From Streptomyces dioscori (GTDB lineage: Bacteria; Actinomycetota; Actinomycetes; Streptomycetales; Streptomycetaceae): DNA of 64,000 nucleotides. This document shows, piece after piece, positions 60,198 through 64,000 of the stretch; the first letter of the stretch is position 1, and every line of letters begins with the position of its first letter. Under the pieces are notes generated by a model that saw nothing but the letters and a program-made list of their open reading frames with translations, had not been told where the DNA came from and made no database searches. Position numbers and translations under genes: made by a program. The stretch is from the NCBI RefSeq assembly GCF_003024195.1, contig NZ_KZ679049.1, positions 206,513 through 270,512 on the forward strand, given 5' to 3'.

Positions 60198-61043
60198 GTG
60201 ACAGCGGTACCTGCTGTCACCATGGCCGTCATCGTCAACTGCGGCCGGATCCTCATGATCCGGCGCAGCATCGTCGAAGGTGACCTCGTCTGGGCGCTCC
60301 CCGGCGGCAAGGTTGAGACGGGCGAGTCCGCCGAGCAAGCGGCAGTGCGGGAGACGTTGGAGGAGACCGGGCTCGACGTCAAGGCCCTCCGGCGTCTGGG
60401 AGAGCGCACCCAACCCGACACAGGCCGGCAGATCGTCTACGTCGCCTGCCGGGCCGTCGGCGGCCAGGCGCGCGCAGCCGCTTCTCGGGAGGTCTCCGAT
60501 GTCGCCTGGGTCGAACACGAACAGATCCCTGAGTACGTACCGCAGGGGCTGTACGGGCCCGTGCAGGCCTATGTCGACGGTGTGGCCGGAGTCGAAGGGA
60601 AGGCGCTATACCCCGGCGACCGTTCAGATGCCATGCTGCTGCATTCCCTGCGGAAGGACCGGCAGATGCCCAGCAAGAAGCTTATGGACCCGCGACGGTT
60701 CGGTGATCACATCACCACACGGGCACGAATAGTGGGCTACGACCTAGCCACCAAAGACGGCCAGGCCAGGCTGGCCAAAGACAGCGGCCTGCCGGAGGCT
60801 GACATAGCGGCCATCACGGAAGGAAAGTACAAGCCCTCCGTCGATCCGTGGAAGACCTTCGCCGAGATCTTGGGCGAACGCCACAAAGACATGCTCTGTA
60901 TGGTCGGCCGCCTCGCGCCTAGCGGCACCAGGCCGCCCAAGAAGAGCGTCAAGCAGACTGCTGGCGAACTAGGCATCAAACAGCCGAAGACGGTGGCCAT
61001 CTTCGAGGCCCTCGTGACCGCGCTACTGAACTCCGAGAAGTAG
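60198..61043 (+). CDS. NUDIX hydrolase with an extra C-terminal domain
   Basis: 281 aa from the GTG at 60198 with GAGGAGGGG upstream. The complete Nudix box is GGKVETGESAEQAAVRETLEETGL (read from residues ~40 to 65), in which REtlEEtG binds the metal. It would hydrolyse a nucleoside-diphosphate-linked compound. The C-terminal ~110 residues after DRQMPSKKLMDPRRFGDHI are unlike the Nudix fold. They include TRARIVGYDLATKDGQARL and AGELGIKQPKTVAIFEALV, which look helical and possibly DNA- or protein-binding. Relation to the arsenic pathway is unclear. Confidence 0.85.
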   Translation: MTAVPAVTMAVIVNCGRILMIRRSIVEGDLVWALPGGKVETGESAEQAAVRETLEETGLDVKALRRLGERTQPDTGRQIVYVACRAVGGQARAAASREVSDVAWVEHEQIPEYVPQGLYGPVQAYVDGVAGVEGKALYPGDRSDAMLLHSLRKDRQMPSKKLMDPRRFGDHITTRARIVGYDLATKDGQARLAKDSGLPEADIAAITEGKYKPSVDPWKTFAEILGERHKDMLCMVGRLAPSGTRPPKKSVKQTAGELGIKQPKTVAIFEALVTALLNSEK

Positions 61044-61426
61044 TAACTCCCGCTACGGCGCCGGCTCTCAGTTGACCGTCTCCTGCCCGCAGCCCGCAGC
61101 GAGTTCGGCCAGGGCGACGCGCTGCCGGTCGTCGACCGTCAGTTGCCGGTGCACTCTGTTGCCACGCAGTCGATGGTGTACGTGCAGCGGGCGTCGGCGA
61201 GCGGGGGCTGCCGTCTTCCCTCGTTCGGCGTCGTCTGCGCTTGCACGTCCTGTCCCTGCTGCAAGCGCCGCAGCTCGTTGCGCACGGGCGACGTTGCGCT
61301 GCCCATAGAGGGAAGTGGTGCCGGACGACTCGCCAGGGTCACGGTTCGCATGTGCAGGCGGCATCGAGGTGTCGGCCGTCAGGCCAGTGCCGCAATCGCT
61401 GAACCCATGGTCCACGTCCTCGGTGA
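61044..61426. other. gap between NUDIX and LysR genes, no gene supported
   Basis: 383 bp between convergent genes. A reverse-strand frame at 61,068-61,514 has a poor amino-acid composition and overlaps lysR, so it is not accepted. No strong terminator hairpin was recognised. Confidence 0.5.
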
Positions 61427-62386
61427 TCATGAATCGGTGCGGTTCCGTATCACCGACTGTGCGGCCCGCTGCGCTGCGGCGACCAGCGGATCGTAGCGGC
61501 GCTCCGCCACCCACGCGAGGGCCGAGGTACAGGGAGGGATACCGTCGACATCGACGTAGGTGAGGCCGGGACGGCTGAAGAAGTCACGGGCCACTGCGGG
61601 CAGGAAGGACATGCCCTCGCCCTGCGAGATGGCGTGCAGCAGTGCCTCAATGTCCGCGGCGATCGGGCCGTAGCGCACAGGGGTGCCGTCGGGACGCGGG
61701 TCCACCGCCCAGAAGCTCCACCACTCTCGTGGTGTCTCAGGCGGGAAGTTCACCACCGGGTATCCGTTGAGCTGCGCGATGGTGATGCGCTGGTGCGCCG
61801 CCAACGGGTCGCTGCTCGATATGCAGGCCACTCGGGGCTCGGTCGCGAGATGGAGCAGCTCGATATCGTCCGACACCGGTGGGCGAAGGAAAGCGATGTC
61901 AACCTCCTGCCGGTACAGGGCAGCCAGATGGTCGGCGATGGTCAGGCTGAGGATCTGTATCTCCACATGGGGCTGCTGGCGGCGCAATTCCCCTAGAACC
62001 GCGCGGGTCTGTGGCATGGAGGCCTCGGCACCGATGGTTCCCACTGTCAACCGCCCGGCGAGCTGACGCTGCTGCACTTCCGCGGCCCGGCGTAAACGGT
62101 CTATCGCTTCAACCGCCGCTCGCGCCTCGGGCAGCAACGACCGACCCGCCGAGGTGAGCGCGACTGACCGGCTGGTGCGCTCGAAGAGACGTACTCCAAG
62201 GCGTTTCTCCAAGGTGCGCATTTGTTGACTCAGGGCGGATTTGGTGACGAACAGGCGAGTGGCGGCGTAGCCGAAATGGAGTTCTTCACTCAGCACGAGG
62301 AAGAACCTCAATTGCTGCGTGCTCGGTTCTATCGACGTTGCGAAGTCTACGACGTGAGGATGTTTCGGCCTCTTCGGTGCGACCAT
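61427..62386 (-). CDS. LysR-family transcriptional regulator
   Basis: 319 aa from the ATG at 62386; no good ribosome-binding site is seen, and a longer frame extends upstream. The winged helix reads LHFGYAATRLFVTKSALSQQMRTLE then LGVRLFERTSRSVALTSAG. The C-terminal effector domain starts at RLTVGTIGAEASM. LysR proteins usually activate a nearby divergent gene with a small-molecule coinducer. The divergent neighbour is the small secreted protein gene at 62,582, which might be its target. Confidence 0.9.
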   Translation of the reverse strand: MVAPKRPKHPHVVDFATSIEPSTQQLRFFLVLSEELHFGYAATRLFVTKSALSQQMRTLEKRLGVRLFERTSRSVALTSAGRSLLPEARAAVEAIDRLRRAAEVQQRQLAGRLTVGTIGAEASMPQTRAVLGELRRQQPHVEIQILSLTIADHLAALYRQEVDIAFLRPPVSDDIELLHLATEPRVACISSSDPLAAHQRITIAQLNGYPVVNFPPETPREWWSFWAVDPRPDGTPVRYGPIAADIEALLHAISQGEGMSFLPAVARDFFSRPGLTYVDVDGIPPCTSALAWVAERRYDPLVAAAQRAAQSVIRNRTDS

Positions 62387-62581
62387 ACAGGAGAGCTTAA
62401 CAATCCCACCGGATCTCTCACCATCGGCTGACTGCCGCAGGCCAACGCGCCGTGCCAGGCTGAGGGACACCGACGTCGACGGTCTACCAGTGCCGACCAA
62501 GTGGGCTCTGTACATGGCAGGCCGGCGACGCGTCCTGCCTCACACCAGTGAGACAGGAACAAGAATGGAAAGAGGTGTGCC

Positions 62582-62896
62582 ATGCGTCGTAAATTGAAAG
62601 CAGCCGGTGCTGCCGTTTCTTTGGCCATGTCTCTCGTGCTGCTGCCGTCGGCGGCTTCAGCGGCGTCGGGGAATGACGTTTCAATTCAAGCCTGCGGATA
62701 CTACGAGACTCAGACGGACGCGTATTACAACCACTGTGTGAACAATCCCCCGCCGGGGGTCGGGGCGCGACTGCAGGTGGACTACGACTGGACGCCGTTC
62801 GACGGATATGAGTGCGTGCGGCCGGGCGAGACGCACCTCGGATCCACGAGCGACATCGACAACGCCTGGTACCTCAGCACCTGCCGATTCGCATAG
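62582..62896 (+). CDS. small secreted Cys-containing protein (resembles DUF6355)
   Basis: 104 aa. Sec signal (AAGAAVSLAMSLVLLPSAASA) with cleavage near ASA-ASG, giving a mature ~75-residue protein with four Cys (QACGYYETQ, NHCVNN, YECVRPG, STCRFA) that could form two disulfides. The GYYET...YYNHC spacing resembles DUF6355, which has been noted near natural-product genes; this is a tentative match. AAAGAGG precedes the ATG. A strong terminator follows at 62,963. Confidence 0.78.
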   Translation: MRRKLKAAGAAVSLAMSLVLLPSAASAASGNDVSIQACGYYETQTDAYYNHCVNNPPPGVGARLQVDYDWTPFDGYECVRPGETHLGSTSDIDNAWYLSTCRFA

Positions 62897-62962
62897 CAGC
62901 ACGCTCAAGTCGGATCAGCTTCACGGGCTGGCTCGTCGAGCTGCACGGGGTTCCCGCCCTGC

Positions 62963-63002
62963 GAGTCGGCTCCGCCCTCCGGGGGGAGGGCGGAGCCGAC
63001 TC
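62963..63002. terminator. strong 18-bp hairpin terminator
   Basis: GAGTCGGCTCCGCCCT (62963-62978) pairs perfectly with AGGGCGGAGCCGACTC (62987-63002); two more pairs close a GGGG loop. It sits ~65 bp after the small secreted protein gene. Confidence 0.88.
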
Positions 63003-63299
63003 ACTGAATGTGCGGGCACAACATAAGGGATGGCGCCGTTTTCAATTGATCTCCGGTACGGGGTGAGGAGGATGAGCCAGCAGCCTCGGAGGCCCCCCGC
63101 GACACCGATGAGTATCGTGATGATGACCGAATCTTTGCCGGGCGTGAGCGCCTTAGCCATGGGGGGGACACCGTATGGGCAGTGTCCCGGTTGTGCAGGG
63201 CAAGCAGCATCCACCCGATCCTCCTCGGCAGGTTGCAGCCCAGTGCCGTTGGTGTGGACCCGCCTGTTGAGGCAATTCCAGACACCAACGGCACACAGG

Positions 63300-64000
63300 T
63301 CAGTTGCCGTGCAGGTCCTGCTGGAACCGTTCGCGAATACCGTCTGGAGTGAGGGCGTTGGTGGCGCGCGGCGGTATCGCGCCAGTGCGTGGCAGGGTCC
63401 GCACGCTGATCAAGTGCGGTCCGGGTGCGGCCTTGGCGTTCAAGACTGCAGTGCGCAGAGCATCCTCGTTGTCGCAGCCCTCCGCGGTGCGGTAGCCGGC
63501 TGCGAGGGCCGCGGCCGGGAACGAGGTGTTGCCCGAGGTGGTCGACTGGCCGCCGGTGGACTCGTGGATCTGATTGTCGAGGATCACGTGGATCAGGTTG
63601 GCGGGTGCCTCGTGTCCGATCATCGACAGGGCGCCGAGGTGCATCAGCGCGGCGCCGTCGCCGTCCAGGACGACGACGGTGCGTTCGGGGTGGGCCAGCG
63701 CGACGCCCAGGCCGAGCGACGAGGCGTGGCCCATGGAGCCCTGCATGTAGAAGTTTCCGGGGCGGTCGGCGACGGCGAAGACGTCGCGGCCGGTGAAGCC
63801 GGTGGTGGCGATGACGGATGCGTCGGGGCAGGTGTCGGTCACCACGCGGATCGCGGTGCTGCTGGCCAGGCCCGTGGGCGTCTCGGTCTCCTGGGCAGCT
63901 GCCTTGCCGATGGCTCCGCGTTCGACAAGGACGAAGGGGGCCCGCCGGTCGGCCAGGTCCTTGTCCGCGGCGTCGAGGATCTCGGTGAACCGCTCGATGC
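63300..64000 (-). CDS. phosphonopyruvate-decarboxylase-like TPP enzyme (partial, start beyond right edge)
   Basis: The last ~233 residues are present; the reading frame continues in frame to base 64,000 without a start, so the gene is cut by the window. The TPP-binding motif is GDGAALMHLGALSMIGHEAPAN with the conserved N downstream (LIHVILDNQIHESTGGQ), and SMGHASSLGLGVALAHPERT matches the beta/C-terminal part of phosphonopyruvate decarboxylases. In phosphonate pathways it removes CO2 from phosphonopyruvate to give phosphonoacetaldehyde. With the AroA- and mutase-like genes, the arsenic analogue (arsonopyruvate to arsonoacetaldehyde) is the likely reaction. Confidence 0.9.
   Translation of the reverse strand, partial: IERFTEILDAADKDLADRRAPFVLVERGAIGKAAAQETETPTGLASSTAIRVVTDTCPDASVIATTGFTGRDVFAVADRPGNFYMQGSMGHASSLGLGVALAHPERTVVVLDGDGAALMHLGALSMIGHEAPANLIHVILDNQIHESTGGQSTTSGNTSFPAAALAAGYRTAEGCDNEDALRTAVLNAKAAPGPHLISVRTLPRTGAIPPRATNALTPDGIRERFQQDLHGN

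Noticed and set aside
61068..61514. 148-aa reverse-strand gene between the NUDIX and LysR genes
   Set aside because: It overlaps lysR, has no ribosome-binding site and an Arg/Ala-rich composition typical of shadow frames.
46429..64000. ordinary phosphonate cluster
   Set aside because: A PEP mutase gene is not seen in the window, and ArsR, ArsI-like, AroA-like and iPGM-like genes fit the arsenic pathway better; the right flank could still change this.

Overview
The window is high-G+C actinobacterial DNA and almost certainly a Streptomyces chromosome. The evidence is GTG and TTG starts, strong third-position G/C bias, ATGA/GTGA stop-start overlaps, and a gene order (cobA, cobT, cobL, metNIQ, glpQ, argH, argR-D-B-J-C) that matches the conserved Streptomyces core. 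There is one abrupt change. Bases 1 to about 35,497 are core chromosome. From 35,498 to the right edge everything looks accessory.

Core part (1-35,497). It starts with a SpoU-type RNA methyltransferase and three cobalamin/siroheme genes (a CysG-like cobA, a BluB-CobT fusion, and a CbiE-CbiT type cobL). A methionine ABC transporter operon (metN, metI and two metQ lipoproteins) follows, preceded by a Cys/Met-rich leader peptide. Next come HAD phosphatase, small membrane protein, acetyltransferase, SigE-like sigma factor, GlpQ, PlsC, MFS/TetR and aldo/keto reductase genes, then argH. After argH lie a secreted protein with a nearly perfect internal duplication, an L,D-transpeptidase-like protein, and a ferric-reductase/FMN-binding/ApbE flavin electron-transfer set. 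The arginine operon argC-J-B-D with argR closes this part. Many intergenic gaps hold one dispersed hairpin repeat family, which is densest at 22.0-22.7 kb.

Transposition module (35,498-41,853). About 30 bp upstream of the argC -35 box lies a candidate Tn7-type end (TGT plus two TnsB-site-like direct repeats). It is followed by tnsA, tnsB, tnsC and a long tniQ/tnsD-like gene with visibly lower G+C and TTA codons. The inverted distal end is not in the gap after tniQ, so the element probably continues to the right as a cargo-bearing Tn7-like island.

Cargo (42,095-64,000, runs off the edge). An arsenic-response block comes first: an MFS exporter, an ArsI/CadI-like dioxygenase, an ArsO-like flavoprotein and two ArsR regulators. 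A long reverse-strand block follows: a CTP-synthase-C-terminus-like protein, an orphan Tat-exported molybdopterin oxidoreductase, an EPSP synthase paralogue, a cofactor-independent phosphoglycerate mutase homologue, an unrecognised 135-aa protein, and PstS, PstCA and PstB. Then come a DHA2 exporter, a third ArsR, a NUDIX protein, a LysR regulator, a small secreted protein and, at the edge, a phosphonopyruvate-decarboxylase-like TPP enzyme. The AroA-like + iPGM-like + PPD-like + Pst-like + ArsR combination is the hallmark of the arseno-organic (bisenarsan-type) cluster known from S. coelicolor and S. lividans. In the established model the AroA homologue and the mutase homologue make arsenoenolpyruvate and arsonopyruvate, and the decarboxylase then gives the precursor of 2-hydroxyethylarsonate. 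The main inference is that here an organoarsenical biosynthetic cluster rides on a Tn7-like transposon beside argC.
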